DNA from: Methylobacterium sp. W2
Lineage (GTDB): Bacteria > Pseudomonadota > Alphaproteobacteria > Rhizobiales > Beijerinckiaceae
Direction of reading: 5' to 3'
DNA length: 64,000 bases
Assembly: GCF_020662345.1 (NCBI RefSeq)
Contig: NZ_VMOA01000026.1
Coordinates: 1-64,000, forward strand
Shown: positions 1 through 8,786 of the stretch, one piece after another
How positions within the stretch are numbered: position 1 is the stretch's first letter
Layout of the letters: each line of letters starts with the position of its first letter
Notes under the pieces: model-generated
What the model was told of the DNA's origin: nothing
Databases searched by the model: none
Seen by the model: only the letters and a program-made list of their open reading frames with translations
Made by a program: the position numbers and the translations under genes

Positions 1-90
1 GAAGGAGGGGGTCGTCGGCTGGCTCATGCCGCGAAACTACGGTGTTTCCACCGGATTGGCGACGGCCGCCCTGCGGAATCGGACCCCCGC

Positions 91-155
91 TTCATGCGGT
101 ACGCGACGGGCTTTCGAGCGGTACGCGACGGGGCTTCATGCGGTACGCAGCGGGG
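91..155. repeat. Three tandem ~21-23-base repeats
   Basis: Three consecutive copies share the core GCGGTACGCGACGGG, beginning at 91, 112 and 135; the third has AGC for GAC in the core. They lie downstream of the small minus-strand gene ending at 168. They are too few and too closely spaced to be a CRISPR array. Bases 1-167 otherwise hold nothing I can support as a gene. Confidence 0.6.
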
Positions 156-167
156 TTTCGACCGCCA

Positions 168-419
168 TCAGCCCTCGAGCGTTCCCCAGCTCGGCTTCCA
201 GGCGCTTTGCGGATCGATCACCACGATTTCCATGCCGCCCTCGTTGGCCACATGGACGGCGATGCCGAAGGCCTGGGCGATGGGCATCACGCCGGTGGTG
301 CTGAACTGGCGTCCGTCGGCGAGCTTGACCTCGCCCTTCACCTCGTCGCCGACCTTCGACAGGCAGAGCGTGACCGCGGTGACGACGGGGGCGTGAACGC
401 GCCGGAAGACGTTGGGCAT
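168..419 (-). CDS. Small conserved hypothetical protein (83 aa)
   Basis: An 83-residue protein with alternating beta-strand character and no signal peptide or membrane segment. I do not recognise a named family. An AGAGG ribosome-binding site sits 7 bases before the ATG at 419. It lies just after the rpsI terminator on the same strand, so it is probably its own transcription unit. Codon use looks like that of its high-GC neighbours. Function unknown. Confidence 0.6.
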   Translation of the reverse strand: MPNVFRRVHAPVVTAVTLCLSKVGDEVKGEVKLADGRQFSTTGVMPIAQAFGIAVHVANEGGMEIVVIDPQSAWKPSWGTLEG

Positions 420-452
420 CGGATGACCTCTGACTGTGTCGCGACAAACGAA

Positions 453-476
453 AAGGGCGGCACGAGGCCGCCCTTT
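453..476 (-). terminator. Intrinsic terminator of rplM-rpsI
   Basis: A near-perfect hairpin (AAGGGCGGC paired with GCCGCCCTT around a short loop) lies just after the rpsI stop codon. On the minus strand it is followed by a T-rich run (TTTTCGTTTG). Position and shape fit a rho-independent terminator for the ribosomal-protein operon. Confidence 0.75.
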
Positions 477-501
477 CCAAAATCTGAGAGAACCGAAACG
501 C

Positions 502-981
502 TCAGCGCTTCGAGAACTGGAAGCTGCGGCGGGCCTTCTTGCGGCCGTACTTCTTGCGCTCGACCACGCGGCTGTCGCGGGTGAGGAAGCCTTCGCGCTT
601 CAGCGGCGCGCGCAGCTCCGGCTCGTAATAGGTGAGCGCCTTCGACAGGCCGTGGCGCACGGCGCCGGCCTGGCCGGAGAGACCGCCGCCATGCACCGTG
701 ACCGTGATGTCGTACTGGTCGACGCGGTTGGCGATGGTGAGGGGCTGGCGCAGGATCATGCGCAGCACCGGACGGGCGAAGTAGGTCTCGACGGCGCGGC
801 CGTTGACCACGACGGTGCCGTTGCCGGGCTTGATCCAGACGCGGGCGACCGCGTCCTTGCGCTTGCCGGTGGCATAGGCGCGGCCCTGCGCGTCGAGCTT
901 CTGAACGTGGACGGGAGCCGCGTTCTCGGGATCTTCGACGTTGGCGCGGTTCAGGTCGGAGAGGGACTGGAGGGTCGCCAT
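502..981 (-). CDS. rpsI: 30S ribosomal protein S9
   Basis: Small-subunit ribosomal protein S9, 159 aa. The central [19 protein letters not shown] stretch and the basic tail [12 protein letters not shown], which reaches towards the tRNA in the P site, are typical of the family. An N-terminal extension of about 30 residues makes it longer than the usual ~130 aa, as is common in alphaproteobacteria. The start at 981 is the ATG two bases after the rplM stop. The gene is therefore cotranscribed and probably translationally coupled with rplM. Confidence 0.97.
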   Translation of the reverse strand: MATLQSLSDLNRANVEDPENAAPVHVQKLDAQGRAYATGKRKDAVARVWIKPGNGTVVVNGRAVETYFARPVLRMILRQPLTIANRVDQYDITVTVHGGGLSGQAGAVRHGLSKALTYYEPELRAPLKREGFLTRDSRVVERKKYGRKKARRSFQFSKR

Positions 982-983
982 GA

Positions 984-1445
984 TCAAGCGCTCACGTTCT
1001 TGCGGTTGAGGCTGCCGACGTCGAGCGCCTGCGGCTGCTGGGCGGTGTGGGGATGCTCGGTGCCCTTGTAGACCCGGAGGTTGCCCATGATCTGGCGGAA
1101 CAGCGGTCCACGGGGGAGCATGCGCTCCACGGCCTTCTCGACCACGCGCTCGGGGAACCGGCCGTCGAGGATGAACTTCGCGGTCCGCTCCTTGATGCCG
1201 CCCGGGTAGCCGGTGTGGTGGTAATACACCTTCTGCTCGCGCTTGCGGCCGGTGAACTTCACCTTCTCGGCGTTGATGACGATGACGTTGTCGCCGCAAT
1301 CGACGTGGGGCGTGTAGGAAGGCTTGTGCTTTCCACGCAGGCGCATCGCGATGATGGTGGCGAGCCGGCCGACGACCAGACCCTCCGCATCGACGATGAT
1401 CCACTTCTTGTCGACGTCGGCGGGCTTCAGAGAAAAGGTCTTCAT
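984..1445 (-). CDS. rplM: 50S ribosomal protein L13
   Basis: Large-subunit ribosomal protein L13, 153 aa, normal length. It shows the family features [16 protein letters not shown] near the N terminus, the HTGYPGGIK loop in the middle and [20 protein letters not shown] towards the C terminus. The ATG at 1445 was chosen because the protein then begins [15 protein letters not shown], as expected; longer in-frame extensions are spurious. First gene of the conserved rplM-rpsI pair. Confidence 0.97.
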   Translation of the reverse strand: MKTFSLKPADVDKKWIIVDAEGLVVGRLATIIAMRLRGKHKPSYTPHVDCGDNVIVINAEKVKFTGRKREQKVYYHHTGYPGGIKERTAKFILDGRFPERVVEKAVERMLPRGPLFRQIMGNLRVYKGTEHPHTAQQPQALDVGSLNRKNVSA

Positions 1446-1630
1446 CCCGTGGCGTTCCGTATGATGTCTTGCAAAACGATGCGCCGCCACGTGAGACACG
1501 CAGCGGCGTTGGAGGCTGCAATACGGCGCAACGGGTGAGTCGTCAAGGTGTTTCGATGCAGCCAGAATGGCAAAAACCGTAAGCGGATGAAGCATTTCGA
1601 CGTTGCGGTACCAGGATACCGCAACGGATA

Positions 1631-1735
1631 ACCCCTCTCCCCTCTGCGGGAGAGGGTGGCCCGCGAATGCGGGTCGGGTGAGGGGAGCGCCCTATCCGGA
1701 GAGGTCACCCCCTCGCCCGGTCGCTCCGCGTGCAT
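1631..1735. repeat. Dispersed palindromic intergenic element, copy 1
   Basis: A GC-rich element built from nested palindromes: CCTCTCCC-CTCTGC-GGGAGAGG, then GGCCCGCG-AAT-GCGGGTCG, then GAGGGGAGCGCCCTATCCGG. Near-identical blocks recur at 6669, 41972 and 43788, always between genes. It resembles a REP-type element. It directly precedes the 267-base tandem repeats. Confidence 0.75.
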
Positions 1736-2463
1736 GGACCAGATACGCATGTTTGCCCCAAGGCCGTTTCTTCGACCGTGAAGCGTCGATGCAGAGGCGC
1801 GCCGGTCTCCCTCTCCTGGAAGGAGAGTGCTGGGGTGAGGTGTAGTCCATCTCCGGAAGAGTCACACACCTCACCCTGTCTCTCTCCTTCCAGGAGAGGA
1901 GACCCGCGCTGCCCGCGAGAAGGAACGAGGTGAGCGAGGGTCGGGAGAGGGGAGCACCATCTCCGGAGAGGTCGCCCCCTCTCCCGCCTGCTCCGCGTGC
2001 ATGGACCGGATACGCATGTCTGCCCCAAGGCCGTTCCCTTGACCGTGAAGCGTCGATGCAGAGGCGCGACGTGCTCCCTCTCCTGGAAGGAGAGGGTTGG
2101 GGTGAGGTGTGGTCCATCTCCGGAGAGGTCACACACCTCACCCTGTCCCTCTCCTTCCAGAAGAGGGGACCCGCGCTGCCCGCGAGAAGGAACGAGGTGA
2201 GCGAGGGTCGGGAGAGGGGAGCACCATCTCCGGCGAGATCGCCCCCTCTCCCGCCTGCTCCGCGTGCATGGACCGGATACGCATGTCTGCCCCAAGGCCG
2301 TTCCCTTGACCGTGAAGCGTCGATGCAGAGGCGCGACGGGCTCCCTCTCCTGGAAGGAGAGGGTTGGGGTGAGGTGTGGTCCATCTCCGAAAAGGTCACA
2401 CACCTCACCCTGTCCCTCTCCTTCCAGGAGAGGGGGCCCGCGCTCATCATGAGGTCACGCGAG
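1663..2463. repeat. Three tandem copies of a 267-base unit
   Basis: The landmark ATGGACCGGATACGCATGTC and its flanks recur at about 1733, 2000 and 2267, giving an exact 267-base period over about 800 bases. Copies two and three are nearly identical; copy one has diverged. Each unit contains several CTCTCC...GGAGAG palindromes. The long reading frames here on both strands are periodic by-products of the repeat and are not called as genes. This accounts for nearly all of the gene-free stretch 1446-2466. Confidence 0.85.
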
Positions 2464-2466
2464 AAC

Positions 2467-2895
2467 TCACCGCTCCGGCGGGATCGAATACGTCCCCGTG
2501 GCGTGGCAGACGAGGTCGTCCGAGCCGGGGGCGAAGAGCTGCGCCTCCCCCACCGCGAGGCGCTTGCCGAGCTTGAGGAGCGTGGCCTCGGCGACGAGGC
2601 CGGTGGGGCCGGGTTTCCTGAGGAAGTTGAAGGAGAGGTTCGTCGTCACGGCGAGGCCCACCGGGCCGATATTGGCGAGGATCGCCGCGTAGAGGGCGTA
2701 ATCGGCGAGCGCCATCATGGCCGGGCCGGAGATCGTGCCGCCGGGGCGCAGGAAGCGCTCGTGATGGTCGAGGCGCATCCGCGCGGAGAGCGGCCCCACC
2801 GCCTCCAGGTGGAAGACGCGCCCGTCATGGTTCATCTGCGGGAAGTCCCGCTCCAGGAAGGCGATGGTCTCAGGCAGGGACATGGCAGTCGTCAT
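2467..2895 (-). CDS. PaaI-type hotdog-fold thioesterase
   Basis: A single hotdog-domain protein of about 142 aa, probably hydrolysing acyl-CoA thioesters in the cytoplasm. It carries the helix motif RPGGTISGPAMMALADYALY, typical of PaaI/YbgC-like thioesterases, followed by beta strands ending FAPGSDDLVCHATGTYSIP. The start at 2895 is favoured because AAGG precedes it at proper spacing; 2883 is the alternative. It is divergent from the CoA-binding gene, sharing a promoter region of about 65 bases. Substrate unknown. Confidence 0.85.
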   Translation of the reverse strand: MTTAMSLPETIAFLERDFPQMNHDGRVFHLEAVGPLSARMRLDHHERFLRPGGTISGPAMMALADYALYAAILANIGPVGLAVTTNLSFNFLRKPGPTGLVAEATLLKLGKRLAVGEAQLFAPGSDDLVCHATGTYSIPPER

Positions 2896-2960
2896 GGCTC
2901 GCCTTGCAGCACGGGGCGCGATGGCGGACAAGTCTGCGAGCCCGTCACGCAAGAGTCCCG

Positions 2961-3518
2961 ATGACCGACCCCGTCGCCGTCCGCCATGATCCTTCGCGCC
3001 ATGACCGCTACCCCGATGCGCTGATCCGCCGGCTCCTCACGGAGACGAAGACCATCGCCCTCGTGGGTGCGTCCGCGAACCCGGCCCGGCCGAGCTGGAT
3101 CGTGCTGAAATACCTGCTCTCACGGGGTTACGACGTGATCCCGGTCAATCCCGGCCTCGCCGGGCAGATGCTGCTCGGCAAGGCCGTCGTCGCCCGCCTC
3201 GCCGACCTCCCCGGCCCGGTCGACATGGTCGAGATCTTCCGCAATTCCGACGCGGCCGGTGGCCTCGTGGACGAAGCCCTCGCCCTGCCGGTGCGGCCGA
3301 AGATCGTCTGGATGCAGCTCGGCGTTCGCGACGATGAAGCCGCCGCCCGCGCCGAGGCGGCGGGCATCACGATGATCATGAACCGCTGCCCCAAGATCGA
3401 GTACGGGCGGATCTCGGGCGAGATCGGCTGGACCGGGGTGAATTCCCGGATCTTGAGTTCGAAGCGGCCGGTTTTGGGGGGTAAGGGGGTTCAGCGGTTG
3501 ACGATTGAACGGGGGTGA
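2961..3518 (+). CDS. CoA-binding-domain protein (YccU type)
   Basis: A 185-residue protein of the stand-alone Rossmann CoA-binding family (CoA_binding_2), related to the N-terminal domain of succinyl-CoA synthetase. Visible features are KTIALVGASANPARPSWIV near residue 30, YDVIPVNPGLAGQ, and VWMQLGVRDDEAAARAEAAG. ATG 2961 starts the protein MTDPVAVRHD. Divergent from a thioesterase. It immediately precedes an abrupt fall in GC content, so its 3' end marks the edge of the AT-rich island. Biological role of the family is poorly defined. Confidence 0.88.
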   Translation: MTDPVAVRHDPSRHDRYPDALIRRLLTETKTIALVGASANPARPSWIVLKYLLSRGYDVIPVNPGLAGQMLLGKAVVARLADLPGPVDMVEIFRNSDAAGGLVDEALALPVRPKIVWMQLGVRDDEAAARAEAAGITMIMNRCPKIEYGRISGEIGWTGVNSRILSSKRPVLGGKGVQRLTIERG

Positions 3519-3566
3519 ATACTGACCTATTTATCTGATTGGCAGTTCATTGGTTGTGTTCGTCTG

Positions 3567-4172
3567 CTATTGATCTTCAATCTTATTTCCGAGAAGAACA
3601 AAATTCGAAACTTGTGGTGTAAGAATTGTAGTAAAATAATCCGGGTTATTGTTTATTTTTTCTCGAATTTCCATCAACAATCTTCCAAGGACGTTCTCGC
3701 CCTCTAGAATGTTTCCGTTTATAGGTATAGCGCCCCAGTAACTGTCCTTTGAGGAATCTTCGACTATCGGTTTATTGTCAGTAGATATTAGAAGTCTAGA
3801 AAACTTATCCCAATTGCAAAATAGCTTTTTACGCAGGCACCACCTCATTATTGGTACTTTTACTTCTTCCCAATCCCTTCGCGAATCCTTCCTGAATGGT
3901 TTAGACCGCATTTTTGCAGTCATCGGGCTGGCCTCAGAAATAATTGTACGTTGAACCTCGGGCATGTGAGGATATCTGCATGCCTGATAAAGTGCTTCAG
4001 AAGTTCGAATACTAATGTCATTAATCTTTATAGGAAAGCCCGGCGCCATGTTAGATAGACCGCCATATGCTTCCGAGGTCTTTCGGAAGCATATGGCTTC
4101 GTGACGAATGTATGTTCTAAATCTAGATGGGGGCATGTTTAATTTGTCTTGCGTGGGAATAGTGGATACCAT
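3567..4172 (-). CDS. NADAR-family (YbiA-like) N-glycosidase domain protein
   Basis: Compared from memory with E. coli YbiA it keeps the family signature in order: GGLSNM (YbiA DFSNF), RTSEALYQACR (TSEHYFQAQ; the Glu is kept, His becomes Ala), SPMTAKM, RRDWEEVK, LLISTDNKPIVEDSSKDSYWG with the Asp-x-Tyr-Trp-Gly core, and GENVLGRLLMEIRE. NADAR proteins cleave N-glycosidic bonds in riboflavin intermediates, and some members remove ADP-ribose from guanine as antitoxins. It is 201 aa from ATG 4172. An alternative ATG at 4136 follows the upstream stop by two bases and gives 189 aa. AT-rich and foreign in composition, it is cotranscribed with the phosphoribosyltransferase-like gene. Family call firm; substrate unknown. 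Confidence 0.85.
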   Translation of the reverse strand: MVSTIPTQDKLNMPPSRFRTYIRHEAICFRKTSEAYGGLSNMAPGFPIKINDISIRTSEALYQACRYPHMPEVQRTIISEASPMTAKMRSKPFRKDSRRDWEEVKVPIMRWCLRKKLFCNWDKFSRLLISTDNKPIVEDSSKDSYWGAIPINGNILEGENVLGRLLMEIREKINNNPDYFTTILTPQVSNFVLLGNKIEDQ

Positions 4173-5122
4173 GGATCGCCAGCCCAGAGTACTAGTGGGG
4201 CATTGTTTGGGCAGTTTCTAAAAGTCACGACCATAGTGCCAAAGCCTGTAGTTTTCAGCATGCTGTTACCCAGGGGGCGCATATACTCATTTAAGTATGG
4301 ACACTGCTTTCTAATCTGCACTCCTTTAATTAAAAATTGCTGTTCAAGCAAAAAACGACCTTCTTCTGATGAGAAGAATTTATTGCCGCCAACCTGTCCA
4401 GGCGCCCTAAGAACAGGGTCAAGGCCAAGTTCTGTAATGTACTTATTTGTCTCGATGTCTGCTGGAATAGTGGTGGGTCTTAACACATCTGAATTATTCA
4501 TATACGCTTTGCGATCTTCGATGCTTTTTGCGTGCCACCAATCTAGTTTTATACTTTTTCCGGAATCCTTTGAAGCTTTATTGATATCAGTTTCCGCAAA
4601 ATATTTACCAAGTAGGTGAATTCCAAGTGTTAAGATAACCAATTTTGCTTCTTTGGGGGATTCCTCCCGTATCCATCTGGTTATATCCGTTTTTGTTCGA
4701 CCTCCAGAATATACTAGATCGTCCAGATATAAAAAGGTATGGGGTTCCTCGCCGCATTCCGAAATTCCAAACCCACATTTGGATTGCAGCGTATTATCAA
4801 ACATCTCAAGCATAACTCGCTGGCTGTTACCTGCAGTTTGTAAAGCTAGAAACTTTACCCCGCGCCAAAAAATAGATGGATCATCGCCTGCAAGATTTTT
4901 ATTGGATATTACAGATGAAATGAAATCTTTGAAGTTCTTTTTATTTATGTAAGTATTTTCTAAAACATGTTTCATTTCTAAAAGTATAGGATCTTGCGCG
5001 CTATCTGGGAATTGACGAACCCATCGGTCTACATGCTCAGTGTCTAGCCTTTTAATCTCTCCGTTCCTATAATCCGCTATTTCTGAAGAAATAGCGGTCA
5101 GTAATTGGTGACGGTTGGACAT
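4139..5122 (-). CDS. Phosphoribosyltransferase-like protein of probable conflict-system type
   Basis: A 327-residue protein. Residues 131-143 (LYLDDLVYSGGRT) match the PRPP-binding loop of type I phosphoribosyltransferases, two acidic residues after hydrophobic residues followed by S/T-G-G. An N-terminal W-x-x-QF motif (34-38) and a C-terminal NNAPLVLW...WYPLFPR block (306-324) are not those of a housekeeping purine or pyrimidine enzyme. They recall, from memory, PRTase families annotated in bacterial conflict systems. The ATG at 5122 has an AGGGA site 6 bases upstream; an upstream TTG (5137) is less likely. Very AT-rich (19 of the 60 bases from 4321 are G/C). No signal peptide or membrane segment. 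Role inferred, not shown. Confidence 0.7.
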   Translation of the reverse strand: MSNRHQLLTAISSEIADYRNGEIKRLDTEHVDRWVRQFPDSAQDPILLEMKHVLENTYINKKNFKDFISSVISNKNLAGDDPSIFWRGVKFLALQTAGNSQRVMLEMFDNTLQSKCGFGISECGEEPHTFLYLDDLVYSGGRTKTDITRWIREESPKEAKLVILTLGIHLLGKYFAETDINKASKDSGKSIKLDWWHAKSIEDRKAYMNNSDVLRPTTIPADIETNKYITELGLDPVLRAPGQVGGNKFFSSEEGRFLLEQQFLIKGVQIRKQCPYLNEYMRPLGNSMLKTTGFGTMVVTFRNCPNNAPLVLWAGDPWYPLFPRKTN

Positions 5123-5295
5123 GCTATTCCCTACCAATTATGCTTTTGCGGCCACCAGTCGGTTTCGTGTTCACGCAGCCGTGGATAGCAATATAACGTA
5201 ATAGGTTGTAATTGAAAGCGAGCGAACTCCTAACTGTATGATTTTCTGTGAGATATATCTGTGGGGTAAATTTTTTTGAATAAGTGCGGCTGAAG

Positions 5296-6603
5296 TTAAT
5301 TATTATTTCGTGCTTCGGTCTTTAATGACATTCCACCTGTCTCCTCCATCAGCGCCACAGCCACAAAACTAACCCCAGCCGCCACAGCGAGATACAACCC
5401 GACCCAACCGATCCCGCCCCACTCACTCAGCCGCTGCGCCAGATACGGCGCGGCGGAGGCGCCCAGGATGCCGGCGAGGTTGTAGGTCACCGAGGCGCCG
5501 GTGTAGCGGACGCGGGTGGGGAAGAGCTCGGGCAGCAGGGCGCCCATGGGCCCGAACAACCACCCCATGGCGAAAAGGCCCAGACACAGGAAGCCGAGCA
5601 CCAGGCCGCCCTGCCCGCTTCCGAGCATCGGGCCGAGGAGCAGGCCGAGCGAGGCGGTGAAGGCGAGGCCGGTGAGGAGGACGGGGCGGCGGCCGTAGCG
5701 GTCGGCGGCCCAGCCCGAGAGCGGGATGCCCAGCGCCATGAACAGCACGGCGACGCATTCGAACAGCAGGAAGGTCGGGCGGTCGAAGCCGAGTTTCGAG
5801 ACGCCGTAGCTCAGGGCGAAGACGGTGGAGAGGTAGAACACCGCGTAGCAGGCCACCATGGCGAAGGTGCCGAGCAGGGTCGCTCGGAGGTACTTGGTGA
5901 AGATGACGGCCAGCGGCACCCGCTCGGGGCCGGCCTTCTCCATCGCCGCTTTGAACACCGGCGTCTCGGTGAGTTTCAGCCGGACATAGAGCCCGACGCC
6001 CACGAGCACGGCCGAGGCGAGGAACGGGATGCGCCAGCCCCAGGCCTGGAAATCGGCCGGGGTCAGGGCCAGCGCGAGGCCGAGGAAGCCGAGATTGGCG
6101 GTGATGAAGCCCACCGGCGCGCCGAGCTGCGGGAAGATGCCGTAGAGGGCGCGTCGCCCCGGCGGGGCGTTCTCCACCGCCAGCAGGGCCGCGCCGCCCC
6201 ATTCGCCACCAAAGCCGATGCCCTGGCCGAAGCGCAGGACGCACAGGGCGAAGGGTGCCCACCATCCGGCGGTGGCATAGGTCGGCAGGCAGCCGATGAG
6301 CACGGTGGAGACCCCCATGATCATCAGGGAGGCCACCAGCGTCGCCTTGCGCCCGACCCGGTCGCCGAAATGCCCGAAGAACGCCGCCCCCAGCGGCCGC
6401 GCGATGAAGGCGATGGAGAAGGTGGCAAAAGCCGCGAGCGTCTGCACCGAGGGATCGTCGGCCGAGAAGAAGATCGGCCCGATCACCAGGGCGGCGGCCG
6501 TGGCGTAGACGTAGAAATCATAGAACTCGATCGCCGTGCCGACGAAGCTGGCGATGAGGATCTTCGCGGCGGAGACGGGCGGGGGCGGAGCAGGCTGGAG
6601 CAT
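5296..6603 (-). CDS. MFS transporter, metabolite:H+ symporter (MHS) type
   Basis: A 435-residue, twelve-helix inner-membrane carrier. The FYDFYVY motif in helix 1 (27-33), GHFGDRVGRK in the first cytoplasmic loop (77-86), the GFGGEWGGAALL helix and the second-half loop WAADRYGRRP mark the YhjE/ShiA/ProP group, which imports organic acids or osmolytes with protons. Substrate cannot be told from sequence. The ATG at 6603 starts the protein. The last few codons run into the AT-rich island, hinting that the junction lies very close to the stop. Confidence 0.9.
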   Translation of the reverse strand: MLQPAPPPPVSAAKILIASFVGTAIEFYDFYVYATAAALVIGPIFFSADDPSVQTLAAFATFSIAFIARPLGAAFFGHFGDRVGRKATLVASLMIMGVSTVLIGCLPTYATAGWWAPFALCVLRFGQGIGFGGEWGGAALLAVENAPPGRRALYGIFPQLGAPVGFITANLGFLGLALALTPADFQAWGWRIPFLASAVLVGVGLYVRLKLTETPVFKAAMEKAGPERVPLAVIFTKYLRATLLGTFAMVACYAVFYLSTVFALSYGVSKLGFDRPTFLLFECVAVLFMALGIPLSGWAADRYGRRPVLLTGLAFTASLGLLLGPMLGSGQGGLVLGFLCLGLFAMGWLFGPMGALLPELFPTRVRYTGASVTYNLAGILGASAAPYLAQRLSEWGGIGWVGLYLAVAAGVSFVAVALMEETGGMSLKTEARNNN

Positions 6604-6668
6604 GCGGCGCTATAACCGCAGGTGCGGGCGAGTGCCATGCGAATTCGTGCAGGATCGTGCCTGCGCAT

Positions 6669-6792
6669 CCCCTTCTCCCCTCTGCGGGAGAAGGTGGCCC
6701 GCGTTAGCGGGTCGGATGAGGGGAGCGCCCTATCCGGACGCGTTGTCCCCTCTCCCGGTCGCTCCGCGACCACCCTCCCCCGCAGAGGGGGG
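6669..6792. repeat. Dispersed palindromic intergenic element, copy 2
   Basis: Shares with copies at 1631 and 41972 the ordered blocks CTCCCCTCTGCGGGAGAAGG, GGCCCGCG...CGGGTCGG, GAGGGGAGCGCCCTATCCGG and CCGGTCGCTCCGCGACCACC. It ends in a second CCTCCCCCGCAGAGG palindrome. It fills most of the 362-base gap between the divergent MFS and metY genes; the rest of the gap shows no gene. Confidence 0.75.
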
Positions 6793-6965
6793 AGGGACGC
6801 TCGCACACCGCTCGCGACACCGCTCACCCTTGACCCACGCCCATCGTCCGCCATAAAGAACTTCTGTTCGTTTAAGCGGAACGAGGCTGTGTCTCCTCTT
6901 CCGTCTGGCCCGGCACAGGCGCTAGAACGGAAGCCGTTCGTGCCGCCGGCCCCTGGAGGATGTCC

Positions 6966-8246
6966 ATGACCGACCGTATCCCCGGCTTCAACACGCTGGC
7001 GATCCATGCGGGCGCCGCCCCCGACGCCACCACGGGCGCCCGCGCGACCCCGATCTACCAGACCACGTCCTTCGTCTTCGACGACGTGGACCATGCCGCC
7101 TCGCTGTTCGGGCTGCAGGCCTTCGGCAACATCTATTCGCGCATCACCAACCCTACCAACGCGGTGCTCGAAGAGCGCATCGCGGCGTTGGAGGGCGGCA
7201 CCGCCGCCGTGGCGGTGGCCTCGGGCCATGCCGCCGAATTCCTGACCATGCACGCGCTGATGCAGCCGGGCGACGAGTTCGTGGCGGCCAACAAGCTCTA
7301 TGGCGGCTCGATCAACCAGTTCAACCATTCCTACAAGAGCTTCGGCTGGAACGTGGTCTGGGCCGATACCGACGATCCGGATTCGTTCGAGCGCGCGATC
7401 ACGCCGCGCACCAAGGCGATTTTTTGTGAGTCCATCGCCAATCCTGGTGGGGTCATCACGGACATCGCCGCCTTGTCGGTGATCGCGAAGCGCCACAACA
7501 TCCCGCTTATCGTCGACAACACCATGGCGACGCCGTACCTGATCCGGCCGTTCGAGCACGGCGCCGACATCGTCGTGCATTCGGCGACGAAGTTTTTGGG
7601 CGGCCACGGCAATTCCATCGGCGGCCTCGTGGTCGACGGCGGCACCTTCCCCTGGGCCGGCGACGACCGCTACCCGATGCTGTCGCAGCCGCGCCCGGAA
7701 TATTCCGGCATGGTGCTGTCCGAGACCTTCGGCAATTTCGGTTTCGCCATCGCCATCCGGGTGCTGGGTCTGCGCGATCTCGGCCCGGCTTTGTCGCCGT
7801 TCAACGCCTTCCTCATCCTCAACGGCATCGAGACCCTGCCCCTGCGGATGCAGCGCCATTGCGACAACGCGCTGGAGGTTGCCACCCATCTCAGCACCCA
7901 TCCGGCGGTGGAGTGGGTGAGCTATCCGGGGCTGGAGACCGACAAGTATCATCAGCTCGCCCGGCGCTACACGCCGTTGGGTTCGGGCGCGGTGTTCACC
8001 ATCGGCCTCAAGGGCGGCTACGAGGCCGGGGTGAAGCTGGTGGCCAACCTGCAGCTGTTCTCCCATGTGGCGAATATCGGCGACACCCGCTCGCTCGTGA
8101 TCCACCCGGCCTCCACCACCCACCGCCAGCTCACCGACGTGCAGAAATCCGCCGCCGGCGCCGGGCCGGAAGTGGTGCGGCTTTCCATCGGCATCGAGGA
8201 CCCGGCGGATCTGATCGAGGATCTCGACGCGGCGTTAAGCGCTTGA
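6966..8246 (+). CDS. metY: O-acetylhomoserine (thiol)-lyase, MetY type
   Basis: PLP-dependent gamma-replacement enzyme making homocysteine from O-acetylhomoserine and sulfide in methionine synthesis. It is 426 aa, the normal length for MetY. The PLP lysine lies in HSATKFLGG (Lys209), with VDNTMATP before it and the MetY-type tail [20 protein letters not shown] at 6955-6959 sits 6 bases before ATG 6966, so this start is preferred over the overlapping ATG at 6960. A second MetY-like gene lies 540 bases downstream with only a receiver gene between. Confidence 0.93.
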   Translation: MTDRIPGFNTLAIHAGAAPDATTGARATPIYQTTSFVFDDVDHAASLFGLQAFGNIYSRITNPTNAVLEERIAALEGGTAAVAVASGHAAEFLTMHALMQPGDEFVAANKLYGGSINQFNHSYKSFGWNVVWADTDDPDSFERAITPRTKAIFCESIANPGGVITDIAALSVIAKRHNIPLIVDNTMATPYLIRPFEHGADIVVHSATKFLGGHGNSIGGLVVDGGTFPWAGDDRYPMLSQPRPEYSGMVLSETFGNFGFAIAIRVLGLRDLGPALSPFNAFLILNGIETLPLRMQRHCDNALEVATHLSTHPAVEWVSYPGLETDKYHQLARRYTPLGSGAVFTIGLKGGYEAGVKLVANLQLFSHVANIGDTRSLVIHPASTTHRQLTDVQKSAAGAGPEVVRLSIGIEDPADLIEDLDAALSA

Positions 8247-8355
8247 TTTCATTGGAGATGGTCGTGCGTGGCAGCCTTGCGCCTGCGACGCTTGACCCTC
8301 ACGGTGGCGGGGATTACCCCGCGAACCAATCCCCCATCGAGATCGTTCGCTTCGC

Positions 8356-8754
8356 ATGACGCATGAACCTTTCGAGCCCTCCGGCGAGCCCCCGGTCATT
8401 CTTCTCGTCGAAGACGACGGCCTTCTCCTGATGGAGGCCGCCGATACCCTGGTCGATGCGGGCTTCCGTGTCCTCGAAGCGCCGCAGGCCGACAAGGCCC
8501 TGACGATCCTCGAACGCAACGCGGAGATCGACCTGCTGATGACCGACGTGGACATGCCGCAGGGCTCCATGGACGGGTTCGCGCTGGCCCGCCTCGTCGC
8601 CCATCGCTGGCCGACGATTCCCGTCCTCGTCGTCTCCGGCATGGGCACGCCCGGGCCGCACGACATGCCCGACGGCGCGCGGTTCATCCCGAAACCCTAC
8701 GCGCCCACCACCCTGGTCCGGACGTTGCGGGCCTTCGCCAGGCGCGCTGCCTGA
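8356..8754 (+). CDS. Single-domain response regulator (CheY-like)
   Basis: A stand-alone receiver domain of 132 aa with no output domain. The acidic pair follows LLVEDD (19-21), the phosphoacceptor is Asp64 in LMTDVDMP, the switch residue is in VVSG, and the conserved lysine is Lys113 in PKPY. It would relay phosphate or bind a partner protein. It lies between two MetY paralogues in the same direction with short spacers. No cognate kinase is adjacent; the closest kinase in the window is the LOV hybrid kinase at 15.9-17.6 kb. Confidence 0.9.
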   Translation: MTHEPFEPSGEPPVILLVEDDGLLLMEAADTLVDAGFRVLEAPQADKALTILERNAEIDLLMTDVDMPQGSMDGFALARLVAHRWPTIPVLVVSGMGTPGPHDMPDGARFIPKPYAPTTLVRTLRAFARRAA

Positions 8755-8786
8755 CCTCTCTCTTCTTGAAGATCGCGACGCCCATC

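Noticed and set aside
91..155. Short CRISPR-like array
   Set aside because: Three contiguous copies with no spacers between them; no cas genes in the window.
1692..2450. Long open frames on both strands across the tandem repeat block
   Set aside because: They repeat every 89 codons because the 267-base unit is a multiple of three. The translations are periodic Ser/Arg/Gly-rich sequence that occurs on both strands, so they are repeat by-products.
3519..5295. Prophage or integrative element explaining the AT-rich island
   Set aside because: No integrase, transposase, tRNA attachment site or flanking repeat could be found next to the two genes. Foreign origin is likely, but the mechanism is not visible.
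6846..6950. Possible SAM-II-type riboswitch upstream of metY
   Set aside because: A small TCGTT/AACGA stem and a GCTAGAACGG word are present, but the conserved SAM-II core and pseudoknot pairing could not be laid out. A covariance-model search would be decisive; without it the claim is unsupported.
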